DNA of 64,000 nt from Hsuehochloa calcarea (Eukaryota > Streptophyta > Magnoliopsida > Poales > Poaceae), in the NCBI GenBank assembly GCA_036346395.1, contig CM070598.1:7609517-7673516 (forward strand). Reading direction: 5' to 3'. The position numbers were made by a program, and so were the translations under genes. The notes under the pieces were generated by a model, which saw nothing but the letters and a program-made list of their open reading frames with translations, did no database searches and was not told the origin of the DNA. Below are positions 12,728 to 25,536 of this stretch, piece by piece. Numbering within the stretch: the first letter of the stretch is position 1; each line of letters begins with the position of its first letter.

Positions 12728-15162
12728 TCACCCCCAAGACTCCCACCCCGACCCTCCCGGCGGCGGCTGCTGCGGCGGAAGGTGTGGATACCCCGATCCT
12801 CCCGACGGCGGCTGATGCGGCTGCTGATGCGGCTGGTACCCCGACCCTCCCGACAGCGGCTGCTCAGGCACATCATTCGAACCCGCCGATTGATTCTGCA
12901 CAAAGGAGAAGAAAAATTAGTAATTATAGTAATACTAAGGCATATAATTGTAATCTAAGCGTAGACAAGTCAAAATTTGCGAACTAGGTATAAAATTGTA
13001 ATCTAAGCCTAGACACATCAAAATTTCGTGACACCTCCCGCTGCGGTGGGGTTTCCAAAACACGCAAGAAAACCAACGGCACGATGGCCGCCACCACATA
13101 TCAGCGCACGATGGCGGCACACATATATATCAGCGGCACGAAGGCCTCCCATCACATATCAACGGCACGATGGCGACATGCCTGATAAAGAGCTTTTGTT
13201 AGAAGTTGAACTCACGTATGAGTAAGGCGGGTATGGGTCGGCGGTGGAGGAGCGAACAGACTCTAGTGGCGTTGGGCGACCCATCGTGGCGCCAAGACTT
13301 GCCACATCTTGAGCCAAGGCGTCAAACCTCGCCCGCTCCTCTCGTCGCTCTTCCTCGACCCTAGCCTTATGCTCCTCGGCGCATGCACTGGGCCTATAAT
13401 TTTTCACCGCATTGTTACAAGCAATTTCGAGGAATGTAAAACCAATGAGCAGCGAATAAAGCGAAATAACTCAGTAGTCTTTGCCACACGATGCGTCGAA
13501 GTGTCTGCCTTGGGCGTATGGGCACGCTCCCGCTCGTCTTTGCTTGTCCGGACTGTGAGAGAGTGGGAGTGGTGTGCGGTCGAGCGTCTTTGTTGCCGAT
13601 GAGGTACCGCCCATGCTTCTTGCCTCCTCCCACCCTCATGACGATGTCGCCGTCAATGTCCGCGGTGTGCGGATCCCAGTCTGCCCCATGGACTCCCCTT
13701 GCCGCCTCGGTGTACTGACTGATGCGCTCGGGGATGCTCGTTAGTGAACGACTTCGGTTGGTCGTCCGGGTTCGATCGATGTTGTCATCGCCTTACCCTT
13801 GTGGGCCAGAACCCATGACTTGAGCTCTCCGCATGGCTGGTTTTGATGTGCAGCCGACTGCGAGAAAAACAAGACGATTATAAATCATGCAGGAATAAAC
13901 GTCTGAAAGAATAAATGAAGCTACACCAAGTCACGTACCCATCTAGCCCGTATTCGTGGATGTTAAGGTTGCCACGGTGGTGTGATACACTGCATCGACA
14001 AACGCCGTTCCGGAGGGCGGTGTGGTTATCCGCCAATTGCCACTCACCCACTGTCGACCATCATCCGCCGGGCCGCGTTTTATTGGCGCACACCCGGAGG
14101 CACTGCACGACATCAAGTACATTGACAGATATAAGAACAATTCAAGCGTACCCAATCTCGGAAGAAATCAATATTGATGTTGTATATTTACCTTGTGTCT
14201 TGCTCTTTGGTCGATGCATTAATCTTGCATCTTCTTTCTTTACCTTCCGATGCTCGTAGAGGCGCACGATGTCGATGATGGCACGGGCGCGCCTCGTAAT
14301 GCATGTCCGAGATCGACCTCTAAAAGATTTGGCTAACGCCTTGGCCGCCTCGCATCGTAGTCCTCGGCGCATTTGAAGAAGTCCGCATATAGAAAAGATG
14401 TATCAATACTTTGGTTCAAGAAACTCGCGAATGCAATGTATTGAGCAAAGTAGTGGGAGGAAGACTTACCCAAAACTCGCACATAACCCGCTCGCCACGC
14501 ATTCGTGCGTGCGGCCCGTCTCGTCCTCCGCATCGTGGGCGGCGGACGTAGTGCTCGTGACGTGTAGGCGGCTCGGATCTTGGCGTAGCGAACCAAGCAC
14601 AGGAAGTGTTCCTGCAGAGAAGACCCAGGATGCCATTGGGCAACCTTTGTGAGCACACAGGACCACGACCTTCCAAGACTGCGTAAGTGATTAAGAAAAA
14701 CTGTTAGTTTCCATTGTGATTCTATCATATGTAGGAGCGAAAAGAATGTAAAGTTACGTACTTTTGCCCAACGGTCGAATGATGGGCGTGAGCCTCGGTA
14801 TCGGCCGCTCGGTAGGCTCACGGACCTCGTTAGTAGACACCCGAGGTTCGGTGGGCTGGAACCTCCCGCCTCGCCTCTGCTCGTCCTCCCGCTCCTCCTG
14901 CACGTCCGGTGCTCGGCCTCTGCTCGGCTGCGGCTCGGCCTCTCCTGCTGAGCACCGCTCGTCCACTGCTCTTCCTCCGCTCCTCCTCGGGCTCTGCTGT
15001 GCTGCTGCTGCTGCAGGCCGAGGCGGTGGCACCTAGGCCTCCTCCCGGCCGTCCTCTTCCTCCTCCCCGAGGTGGTGCCGACCCCGACTTCACTGAGGGC
15101 CACGGTGTCTTGCCCCGTGTCGTAAAGCGACTGACCGCCCCATGAGGCTCTGCGCCCGCCAT
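12728..15162 (-). pseudogene. CACTA second gene, Ptta/En/Spm (Transposase_24-like)
   Basis: This is the partner gene of the CACTA element, of the type whose product is thought to bind the subterminal repeats. The first exon starts at 15162 (MAGAEPHGAVS), rich in Arg, Gly and Pro. Further down come the family-like segments AEDYDA (about 14365), DIVMRVGGGKKHGRY (about 13620) and a charged helix EEHKARVEEERREERARF with ALAQDVASLGATM (about 13280-13390). Two clean exons close the gene: one ends at 13216 with donor GTGAGT (PPYSY), and the next runs from 12895, after a CAG acceptor, in phase to a stop at 12728. That last exon encodes repeats of SGGSGYQPHQQP type and ends WESWG. Middle exons show shifted frames, so I call it a probable pseudogene; a spliced functional form is not excluded. 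Confidence 0.65.
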
Positions 15163-15504
15163 CTTTGCACAATCACCTACAAGACATAAACAATAAGATC
15201 GGATTAGATGGATCATAAACAAGACATTATTATAAAGAGATGCAAAATAAATAAAGCATAATTTGAAATAACATAATATTACATGTATTAGAAATAATCA
15301 TCCCCATCGGGATTAATTGGATCATAGCTCTCATCATCACTATCACCATGTCGAAATATTCAACACTTTCCAAAGGAGCAACTATGTCATCATTGACATC
15401 GCCAATATGTAATCCTTCAAGTAACGCCAAGTCCTTCGCATTTTCCACCTCATCCCCTCGTCCACATCAACATCCATTTCATTGTCTACTTCCATTTCCA
15501 TAGC

Positions 15505-18500
15505 TCAGGTTAAGTCAATCTCAAAAGTCCCTTGTAGGCCCTCTTCTTGATAGAACTCTCCATCATATGTGTTTGGGTCGAAGTTGTAGTCTTGGCGTTT
15601 GGGAAGGTGCTTTACCGTGCGGCGATACCTTGTGCACAATATCCCAACCACGAAGACTAGGGTCCCTTTGGCGCAGTAGGGAGATAATAAACTTGTGTGG
15701 CTGTTGAGCCACAATATAGACATCCTTTCCGCCATAGACGGAATCTGTCAATTTCTACTAGCCCAAGGAAAGGACTTCGTCTCGTTTCTTGAGGATCAAA
15801 CCAATGGCATTTGAATCGACGAGGTTAAGAGGTTTGCGACCACGAAACCTAAGTTCGTATATCTCTTCAATTCTTCCATAATACTCGGCCCCATCAAGGC
15901 CGCCAAGAAAACTCCGAATTCGTGGTTCTTGATTGGTAGGCTCGCTCGTGTCTTGTTGTGTGAAATCGGTATCCATTCACATCATAACGAGAAAATGACT
16001 TGACCCTATGTTCAAAGCCATTGGCAACTGTCTCAACTCTGGATTCATAGTCAAATCGGTTTGGCTCTGCAAGGTCAAGGAGGATAGATCGTTAAATTGG
16101 AATGTACAAGCAAGCGGGAATGTCAATCGTGAGCGAGCTAAATTGCATAGTACCTTTTGTTTGAACCAAGAAATAAAATCGAGATTCCATTTCCGAACCA
16201 CGATGAAGAATGGTGTCACGTTCTTGCGGGGTAGGTTCCCTTGATAGATGCCAGTTCTCATTAATAAACTCCCTGTAACAACGAGAAACAAGGAGGTTGG
16301 ATGCAGAATGTTGACGGCATATTTAATTAACAAGTTCGTGCAAGAAGCCACTTCTTGCATGCGGCTCCATTTCGTAAGATTGGTGAACACATATATCATG
16401 ATTGTGAGCCACTCTTCGTTTTCAACAACAATGAGGACGCATCACTCGCACTTCCAAGTTGCCCTTGGAAAAGGTGAGTTTTGATTCATTTTCACCGACA
16501 TTGTAACGAGGGGTCGATTATGCACACTAGGAAGCTTGTCACCATAGTATGCTTGTGTGAAGTTAGTAACCTCCTCTAAAGCGAATGCCTCCGCCATGGA
16601 AGCCTCGATTTTGCATTTGTTTCGCATTTCTTCGAAGAACCTTTAGACATCTCTCGATTGGATAGCACCAGCGGGCTGCAGACGGCCCCCATTCGTGCCT
16701 CATACGGGAGGTGCGAGAATCAAATCTTTGCATCGGGTTGAAGAAGCGGGTGGAAAGATCATCTCCGACTTACAGAGCAACACAGTGCTATTTTTTCCAG
16801 TCGCAACCACGCTACGAGATAACTCCTTGGCACAAAGCTGGCGGAAGAAATAGCTCAACTCGGCTAGCGTCTTCCACACATGCTCAGGGACATAGCCTCG
16901 GAGCATCGCCGGAAGAAGACACTCAATCCATATGTGATAGTCATGACTCTTCAGTAGTTGATTCGCAAGGTAGATAAGTTCACTCCCTCCTCAGTTATTT
17001 GCATACCCATCGGGAACATTAATGTTTTGAACCATTCTAATACTTCTCTCTTTTGTTCGGTTTCAATCATGAATCGGCCTTAGGCCTTGTCCATTTATTG
17101 CCGCTTCTAGGAGGTTGCATGTGTTGCTTTGGTCTATCACATATCGTTGCCAGGTCCAGTCTCGCCTTTACATTGTCCTTCGTCTTATCCTTAATATCCA
17201 TGATCGTTGCCCAAAGCGCCTCGGCAACATTCTTCTCGGTGTGCATTACATCAATGTTGTGTGGAAGAAGAAGGTCGTTATAATAGGGAGCATCATCAAG
17301 GGCGACTTATGAGTCCACATATGCTCCTCACCATATCCCACGAACCTACCATCTTTTCATTGATCAGGAGAGCATCTATCGATCATGAACCTCAGCCTTG
17401 GTCATCATCGTAGTGCGGGTGCGTAACCATGACACCTTTAGTAAAGTTCTTGATGTCTCGTCTCGAATGGATGCTCGTGAGGAGGAATTGTCGATGTTTG
17501 TCGAGCGGAATATTTGCCGCCTACTGCGACCAATTGAGCTGCAGAGTGCCTTGCACAAGGGGCATGGAAACTTCCGTGAACACACCAAGCGTTGAATATC
17601 CCATATGCTAGGAAGTCATGCATGGAGTATTGATACCAAACATGCATGTTGAAGTTTGTCTTTGTAGCTCGATCGTATGTCCATACACCATGGTCCCAAG
17701 CATGGACCAGTTCATCGAACAAAGGCTCCATGAACACACCCATGTTATTCCTGTGGTGTTCGGAATTATCAACGACAAGAACACATTTCGTCGTTGGAAG
17801 GAGACGCCAGGGGAGATTGAGAGGATAACAAACACGGGCCAACAAGTGTATGGGGCGACCATCATTCCATAAGGATTGAACCCATCATTGCGATTGCAAC
17901 ACGCACATTACGTGCCTCCCCACTTTTATTACGATGAATGTTATCAAAGTGATGCCATGCTTCACCATCTTTGGATGTACCATCTTCTCGGATGTATATC
18001 TTTTCCATTTTTGTGCCATATCATCATTTGCGGACTCCTCTGTCATGAATAGCCGTTGGATCCTCGGTATGAATGGAAGGTACCGTAGGATTTTCACGAG
18101 TACGGACTCGCCTCTTCTCACCATCACGAGTCTACCTCCGGATACCTAGAGGATTTACACTTTGGGCGATACTTTGCATCCGCGTGTGCTTTTCTAAAGA
18201 GGACATGACCCTTCGGACAAGCATGTATCCGCTCATACGGCATCTTAAGTGCACGAAGGACCTTCTGCGATTCGTACATGTTACGTGGCGAAGGTGACCG
18301 TAGGAAGGATGGAGCCAATAAGCATCAACATTTCATCAAAGTTCTCTCGACCGAGGTTGAGCTGGGACTTTAAGGCCATTAAGCGTGAAATGCCATCAAG
18401 CTTTGAAATCGTGTGTGGCCATGAAGGGGTTTCCCGCCGCAGACAACATGTCGTGTACGCCTTTGCGCTTGCCTCGGCTCCTCCTCCTCCTGCGCCTACA

Positions 18501-18840
18501 TCCTTGTGAAGTGTGCCGTGAAAGTCATCTAACCAAGCTGCTACCCGGCATCGCATTGTAATCCTCGACACGTGGTCTCACCACCTCCTCTCTCACACGA
18601 TCGGCTTCACCGTGGTGGGTCCACTGGGTATAGTTTTTCAGTAAATCCATGCCTAGCGGATGTGAAGTCATCACCTCCTTTATCCGCCTCTTTACATTCT
18701 TACGGTTGATGCAGGACAAAAAGCGCACACGCTCAGGAGCTGGTCAAATACTTGCTTGATGAAAGCCTCGGTCTTGTCGACCCATTCTCTGGTAATCTCA
18801 CGGGCGCCGGCGGCGAGTACATCCACTCACGGTCATCCAT
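15505..18840 (-). pseudogene. CACTA transposase, tnp2 family (TPase)
   Basis: This is the catalytic gene of the CACTA element, which cuts and pastes the element. Reading down the minus strand it begins MDDREWMY at 18840, the usual start of the transposase-associated domain. It continues with HHGEADRVREEVVRPRVED (about 18590), NMYESQKVLRALKMPYERI (about 18270) and KILRYLPFIPRIQRLFMTEES (about 18070), then the tnp2 core PYTCWPVFVI, NNMGVFMEPLFDELVHAW and VWTYDRATKTNFNMHVWYQ (about 17850-17640). The DUF4218-like part has RGYVPEHVWKTLAELSYFF (about 16880) and EAFALEEVTNF (about 16570). The DUF4216-like end has VNILHPTSLFLVV (about 16300), YYGRIEEIYELRFRG and YDGEFYQEEGLQGTFEIDL (about 15510). The frame breaks many times, starting within the first 15 codons, and some breaks could be introns. 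Overall it reads as a decayed but full-length transposase. Confidence 0.85.
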
Positions 18841-20761
18841 CCTCTAACATATATATCACCAAGTAATAAATATAACCATGGACTTGCACACGTCGTTCCT
18901 ACCATCTAATAGGTAAGGATAGGTCCTAATCCCACCCGAGGATGCGTCGATGGTGTTAGTTCCTATGGTCTGGTCCTATCCAAAGCAATTTGGCATCACC
19001 TCCCATTGTTCTCCAAATACACGTCCCGACAGAGATTGTGTATCCGGAGAACAACAGAAGGTACTATCGAAACTCGTCTCGGACCGGAGCGAACCATGGA
19101 AACTAACACCATCTGCGCATCCTCGGGTATCAAAAAGCGTGGACAATTGAAGCAGATATCGGTTATTGATATGCAAAGATCGCATATTTCTAACCGTATC
19201 TCTTTCGAACAGGAGACACCTAACTGGGTTACGTGGAGATACATGACCAGGACAAAGAAAGAGTGGTTATACCTCAGGTGGCGGTGAAGTCAGGCTAGCG
19301 GGGCCGTGGCGGGTCGGTGCGATGGCGGCGGCGCGGTGCGAGCGGACTGGGACACCGGGTACTCGACTCGGCTCTGCAAAAGAAAGAAAGAAGCAAAATA
19401 ACGTCAACTCAAAAATTGCAAAGACTGGCTGAATCAAAAATTCGGACACAACTCAACAAATAAAGTAGTGAAATTTTACGAAACTCCATCATCGATCACA
19501 AGACAACACCAAAGCTTGATACACCAAACCGTTGGGAGCAAGAACCATACAAGATCGCTTGATTGGAAATTTCAAGAGGACGAGGCAAAAGATTTTTAAG
19601 CTTCGCAGCGATTCAATGTATGTAATGATTGCTTCTTTGTCATGATTTTTCCTATATTTAAAAACTTGCTATGAACTAGTGGATTAAGCGCTTGTATTGG
19701 ATGCCAACAAAACTATCCATAACAGAGCTTAGCAAGATTCCATTACAAATAGAAGGATTGTTGTGTCGGTATACTAGCATGAGTGTACATGTATGCATGG
19801 TTCTTTGTGCTCCTCTAATGAGCATTTGCATGCACATGTATCTATCATCTATATATACACATCCGTAGCTAGGGCCTAGGAGTAGTATCGATGAGTTGTG
19901 TCTGGATGTATCCAGCGGATGGATGGTGATGATTCAAGAAAAGAGTGGAGTGGAGTGGAGTGGATGTGTATGTGTTACGGTGAATGTGTGCGAGCCTTTT
20001 AGTGGAATGCCCCACAATTATTGAGCAATTGCGAGGAACAAAAGGTACAATCACTGCAATCTTGTACCCTGAACAAAAGCTCGATAATATATGCTCCTCC
20101 TGAATTTTTTGCTCAAAGTGGGGAAAAGCTCATTGAAAAAAAGCACTAAAGCTGTGATGGAAATGATTCTTATTACAGTGCCTATGGTTCTTCCGATCAC
20201 AGTTTGGTGGTGGTTAGTGTAAAAGGAGTACATACACAATGTTTTCTTTGCATATTCGGGCATCAAAATCAATTGTAATCACCTAAGAATTGAACAAAGC
20301 TTGAAATTTATAATTTCCTCACAATTAGATGAACCACATGCGGTACAAACAAAACCCCTAAGCAATGCGAGAGCTCTACATACGCTTAGCGGTTAGCAAA
20401 GACGCGATACACGAGTGGCATAAAAACTTGAAGGAAACTTCTTGGTCACTTGCATCGACCGATCAAGAAGATAAAGGGTGGAATTGTCGAATTACGCACA
20501 CTCTTTCTTCACAAAATCTCGAGCCAAAGCGTCGTGCCTAAGACAAAACATATATAGACAACGTTAGTTTGTAGGTAACATCAAGACACAAACTAGAAAG
20601 CAAGAGCTAATGAATCAAGCAAGCACTACTGCGTCACGATCGCTAGCGACTTGCCCACCACTTCTCTTTTCTTTCTAAACCTAAATAAGAAACCATCTTT
20701 CTTGGTAGTATCTCCACCCCCAAGGCCACTTTTGAGTGTTTGATCAATAGCTAGCTAACAG

Positions 20762-20803
20762 GACTTGCATCATCTTGTAGTTACATGTATGTATGCATGG
20801 AAG
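20762..20803. repeat. 42-bp direct repeat, copy 1
   Basis: GACTTGCATCATCTTGTAG and the following bases to 20803 recur exactly at 21560-21601. With one indel the match extends 6 bp upstream (TAACAG). Confidence 0.9.
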
Positions 20804-21559
20804 CGATAGGAACAGAATTGACAAAGGAAGTGCAAGATATTAATTTCAATGAACTTGTAACATGCGGTAATATGTACAAGTATTACAAACTAGCGACATG
20901 TTCTAGGAGGTTACAAGCAACACAAGGCACATCTGGATACATTTTCATACCTCACACACCCACATAACTGAGAAGGTTTATCAAAAACAAGCAAACTATA
21001 TCTAGCACTGGAGATGGCTATAAATGGCACTGCATTCTATATTAATCCTTCAGGTTAGAATGAGCCCCCACTACCTAAATTGTGTCTTCTAGCATCTTGA
21101 CTCTCCCTCTCGGGACGTGCTTTACAAAGAAATGAAGTACTCTTTTCTAGAGGCATTAATTAAAAAATGAAAAATGGCTTGAGTTGACATTAACATAAAA
21201 CAATTGCCAATTACTACTTATTAATTTGGATGCGAGGTGCAGTCTTTTATAGAGTAACATTAGATGCCTTACTGATTCACATATATCATTTCCGTTTAAG
21301 ATATGTCTTCTAGAAAACCAGTATCATTCATGTGCACATATCACATCCAATACAATATTTCTGACAACCAAAGCCATAATTCAACTTTAAGCAAAACATA
21401 CATCATAAAACTAATGAACATTCTTTGAAGAATGTTTTGGCGGAGAAAGAAGCATAGACAAGACAAACATATAAAAAAAGTATCTCAAAAACCTAACCAC
21501 ATTGTCAAGAAACATTCACAGCCGTGAAAAAAAAAAGCCAGAACCTATTCACATTAACA

Positions 21560-21601
21560 GACTTGCATCATCTTGTAGTTACATGTATGTATGCATGGAA
21601 G
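21560..21601. repeat. 42-bp direct repeat, copy 2
   Basis: Exact copy of 20762-20803 in the same orientation, 798 bp away. Confidence 0.9.
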
Positions 21602-21699
21602 GGACTAGCCAATTGGAGACTTGCCTTCCCACCAATTCAGATCTTTGTTGGTCCAAGAAGCAGTGCGAGAGGAGGAAGGGGAGGCGAGGCTGAGCGAGG

Positions 21700-21785
21700 A
21701 AGGGGGACGGCGGCTATGAGGAGGGAAGGGGGGGCGGCTATGAGGAGGGAAGGGGGGGCGGCTATGAGCGAGGGGAAGGGGGAAC
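21700..21785. repeat. GC-rich purine tandem repeat
   Basis: Units of about 26 bp containing GGCGGCTATGAGGAGGGAAG, two near-perfect copies and a diverged third, followed by GTGAGAGA repeats. Confidence 0.8.
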
Positions 21786-23340
21786 GGCGGCGGCTAAGAG
21801 TGAGAGAGTGAGAGAGTGAGAGAGATCTGGGAGGCTCGAAACGGTTAAGTGGGAAGCCACTTTGCCGAGAGCCCGATCTGGGAGGCTCTCGGCAAACATT
21901 CCCCCTTTGCCGAGAGCCCCGGATCGACTCTCGGCAAAGTTTTTTTCCAAATTTCGTTCGCATTTTTTAGCTAGCTAACTGCACAAAAAAAATTTAAAAA
22001 AAATAAAAATTATTATTTGCCGAGAGCTACTCTCGGCAAAGAAAAGTTTTTTTAAATATTTTTTATTCGTCTAACAAACTGAACAAAAAATGATATTTCA
22101 AAAAAAATTTAAACATTTGCCGAGCGCAGCTCTCGGCAAACCTATTCGCCGAGAGCCAGCTCTCGGCAAACCATTTATCCAGGCTAAGTAAAAAAAGAAA
22201 TCTGCGCCGAGAGCGGGCCCAGTTGCTCTCGGCAAAGATCCTTTGCCGAGAGCAATCCCCTGAAGCTCTCGGCACAGAATATCCAAAAAACAATTAATAA
22301 ATAGCAAACGGCTCCGGAAAAATACGAAATTTTGCCGTGTTACAACTTATGCTCTCTAATGGCTATACAAAAAGTTTGGAACTCCAAAACTAATTCGACC
22401 GTGATATTGTTTGAAAATCCTAATGGATCCTTCTCAGCTTTATGAAACTTATTCGGAGATGTCTCAGATTGTAAGAATCATAAGCAACCACTTGTGAAAC
22501 ATTTTCAATTTTTACCACGACCTCCAAGTGTGATACCATGACTTCATTGCAAATATCACAATTTTCGAATTCGTTTCCTTTTTTAAGAATTTTTAAATCG
22601 TTCGCGACATATGTTCGTTGTCTTGATTAAGTAAAATAAAAGGTGAAAAAACGTCAACAAGATGTTATTTGCCCCAATAATGCATAAATAGCATGAATAT
22701 CATTTTCTACTTAATTTTTTCCGTGTTTAAATCAATCATTTGTTCAAATTTTAATCGATTAAAAAACTCCTTGAAATGCAATTAATTAAATATATATAGC
22801 AAATAATTACAAAAATACACAAAATTTTAATATCGATTACAACTTTGTAGTATGTGTATAGAGAAAAAAGTTTGGAGCATATGAAAGAAAAATAATTTAA
22901 TTGGAGAGAGTTAGGAGAAGAGAAACACATGCACATGAAATATAGAAACCACATTTGCGAGAGCACGGCTCTCGCAAATATTCTTGGCGCGCTCGGCAAA
23001 CAATTTTGCCGAAGCGCAGCGGTGGGGCTCTCGGCAAGCGATGACGCCGTCGAGGCGAGTCACGGCTATGGGCCTGGCAATGTTTTGCCGAGAGCACTGA
23101 TTTTGCCGAGGCGCCCACGGCAAAGGCCCATTTTGCCGACGGGCATTTTTGCCGCGGGGCTCTCGGCAAAATGGCCCACTTCAGCAGAGTTATTGTTTGC
23201 GAGATGCGGCCCACGGCAATCTTATCGATTCGACGGCCGTGTTTGCCGAGCGCGCGCCAAAATGTTTCTTCGAGAGAGCCGCGTTTTGCTCTCGGCAAAA
23301 ATCGCGGCTCTGGGCAAAGGACGTTTTTCCGGTAGTGGTC

Positions 23341-23755
23341 GGTGCTAGTGGAAGCTAGAGCACGGACTCCCCCCACCGGACCCTAGACCGTATGCACCCT
23401 AGGCCAGCCAGCCACCACCGGAGGTGGGAGACGGCGCCAAACACGGCAGCGTGAGGTGTCTCAGGAAGGCTGAGGTGGGAGGTCGAGCTTCGAAGTGGTA
23501 TGAGTCGTTTGGTGCTTGGACAGCTAGGTCGTCTTATGTCATGTGTGAGGTGAGGAGAGCCCATCCCATGGTGAGGTGACGAGCACATGGTCTCCTGTAG
23601 CCCCATCTCCCAATCGACCAATCCCCTTTCCAATCGAACGATTTGTGAAACCCTAGCAAGCAGGGCATGCGGTGGCCGAGGCTGACTAACTAGGCGGGTG
23701 CACGGGTGCAGTGGAACACCGACGAGATCGGTGAACGGTTCAGGGGTGCGGTCGC
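23341..23755. other. Sequence between the large CACTA and the TRIM; no gene identified
   Basis: GC-rich DNA with open frames on the minus strand but no domain. It joins with 24638 onward once the TRIM is removed, so both flanks belong to one older locus of unknown nature. Confidence 0.4.
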
Positions 23756-23928
23756 TGTTAGACAGGATGATGCCTCGGCTTCTTACATGCATAACGCCTT
23801 CTCTTCTGAGGTATTACGCGTTCACATACTAGCTCTACGCGTTCACATGATCGCTATAATATATATATGTGTAACTCATGTACTCTGGTTTAAAACAATC
23901 AAAAATAGTGTTACTTTCCTCGCTTACA
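23756..23928 (+). repeat. 5' LTR of the TRIM-like element
   Basis: 173 bp, TGTTAG...CTTACA, followed by the primer-binding site at 23929. Confidence 0.88.
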
Positions 23929-24419
23929 TGGTATCAGTGCGGTGCCGCTTCTGAGCCGCCGCCTCCACAGCTTCCGCCGCGCCGCCCCTAGGAGATGATC
24001 TCTTCTCCATGATCTCTCCTGGGGGTTGTGTAACCCATAGTTTAAGTAGTGTTACCGATCATCCGATCGGCTACCAATTAGAGTTTTCTCCGGTCATCTT
24101 CAAATCGGGTTTTCTCTTCTTCTTTTTTCGATCATAGATCGGTTTGCGTCATCCTGCTGACCTGTCGACGTTTCTCGGCTCCGGACTTCACCACCTCGAC
24201 TTCGATCTCTCCGGTGCCTCCTCTCTTCTGATGACGTCGTGGCGTGACGCAGCGTGCTCGTCGACACGGCCCTCCCTCCACGGCCTTCCGAGCGCCCCGT
24301 ATACCGTCGTCATCATGTCGGATCATCGTCGCCGGACCGTCGTCCGTGAGACTTCCGTCTTCATCGAATTTAGGTCCAGTATGAATGTCCGCCTTAGCGA
24401 CGTTCTGACTGAGGGGGCG

Positions 24420-24632
24420 TGTTAGACATGATGGTTCATCGGCTTCCTACATGATAGATGTGCACGTTCACATGATAGTTGTACGCGTCATATGATAGTT
24501 GTACGTGTTCACATGCTAATTGTACGCGTTTACATGATAGTTGTACGCGTTCACATGATCGTTGTAATCTATATATGTGTAATTCATGTACTCTGATTTA
24601 AAACAATCATATCGTTACTTTCCTGGCTTACA
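24420..24632 (+). repeat. 3' LTR of the TRIM-like element, internally expanded
   Basis: 213 bp, TGTTAG...CTTACA, preceded by a polypurine tract. It has several tandem copies of a unit of about 20 bp where the 5' LTR has one or two. Confidence 0.88.
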
Positions 24633-24637
24633 GTTGC

Positions 24638-25536
24638 GAGCGGCGTCGTGGGCGCAGCCGCACAGCCGGCGCAAGCGAGCTACAGCCTGTGGGAGGCAAG
24701 GTGAGCAGCTACGATGAGCCTGCGAGGGGAATGACGATGCAACAAGTGGCGAGTGGGCGAGCAACAGAGCCTGGGCGTCAACACATTCAGAGACAACATC
24801 ACAATGAGATGACTCCTCAAAACAAACAAACGGCTCATCAAACACAAACAAAACTCCAAGTCCAAATGGAAAGGTTAGTGAGTAATTAATTAAATTAGTT
24901 CAAATTGGAATGGCTTGTGATTGGCTTGTCAATGTTTAGCTATTTTTATGATATATGATCATTTAATCATAACACCCACTAATCCATCTACTATTGCCAG
25001 GTTGTTACTTCATCTTTTGTTGCGTGTTCAATAACTTGGTGGCAAATTTTTGTGTACGCTTCATTCGAGAGGTGCCATCTTCTATGTCCTACCTTCATCT
25101 TTATATGTTTGCATGCAGATTATACATTTTGGTATCATTTAATATCATATACTCTTAGCAGTGTGATTGCAATATTTTTTTGTGTGTGGCTTGCTTTTCT
25201 ATTGGATAAAAATATTGTTGTGCTCCGCCCAACCTAAAATTTAGGATGGTGAAATGTGAAATTTAATTGAATATGGGTAGTACAGGCGTGTGGGTGTAGT
25301 GTGGCAGGCCACAGGCCAGGGGACGATGGCCTTGGAAGCGCATATTAGTCATGTCACACTAGCACCTCCTCCATTTTAGTCCTTGCTTGGCCACTGCCAT
25401 TACTTGTGAAGGTATCCCCATCTGCATATTAGTCATGTCCTACTAGCATCTCCTCCATGTTATGCCTATATCCACCTTGGAACTAGTGAACTCCTTGAGA
25501 AGGAGAGACTCATGTTTTTCTTTTAGCACATTATAA
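24638..25536. other. Gene-free stretch
   Basis: GC-rich to about 24720, then AT-rich. Short open frames only; no motif seen. A repeated phrase (GCATATTAGTCATGTC) occurs at about 25338 and 25425. Confidence 0.4.

Larger units (their letters stand above)
18841..21840. other. Upstream half of the CACTA element, no gene
   Basis: This lies between the transposase start and the right subterminal repeats. I see no coding domain. It holds a GC-rich block at 19270-19370, a perfect 42-bp direct repeat (20762-20803 and 21560-21601) and a purine-rich tandem repeat at about 21700-21785 that may be the leader of the transposase transcript. Confidence 0.45.
11912..23337 (-). mobile_element. Large CACTA (En/Spm) element, 11.4 kb, formerly autonomous type
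   Basis: The left terminus is CACTACCGGA and the right terminus TCCGGTAGTG, with a perfect 3-bp target duplication GTC at 9 bases before and right after (11909-11911 and 23338-23340). Dense subterminal repeats of TTTGCCGAGAGC and its complement fill 11929-12450 on the left and 21855-22275 plus 22950-23310 on the right. Between them, on the minus strand, lie the two genes expected of an autonomous element: a tnp2-type transposase (18840 to 15505) followed by a second, En/Spm-like gene (15162 to 12728). Both are in the usual order and orientation. The transposase carries frameshifts, so this copy is probably inactive. Confidence 0.93.
23756..24632 (+). mobile_element. TRIM-like miniature LTR retrotransposon, 877 bp
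   Basis: Two LTRs (23756-23928, 173 bp; 24420-24632, 213 bp) both start TGTTAGACA and end TTTCCT(C/G)GCTTACA. Directly after the first LTR is TGGTATCAGTGC, a primer-binding site matching 10 of 12 bases of the initiator-methionine tRNA type. Directly before the second is the polypurine tract CTGAGGGGGCG. Flanks carry a 5-bp target duplication with one transition (GTCGC at 23751-23755, GTTGC at 24633-24637). The 491-bp interior has no coding domain. Length and architecture are those of terminal-repeat retrotransposons in miniature, which depend on other elements for mobility. The second LTR is longer because a unit of about 20 bp (TTGTACGCGTTCACATGATA) is repeated. Confidence 0.88.
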
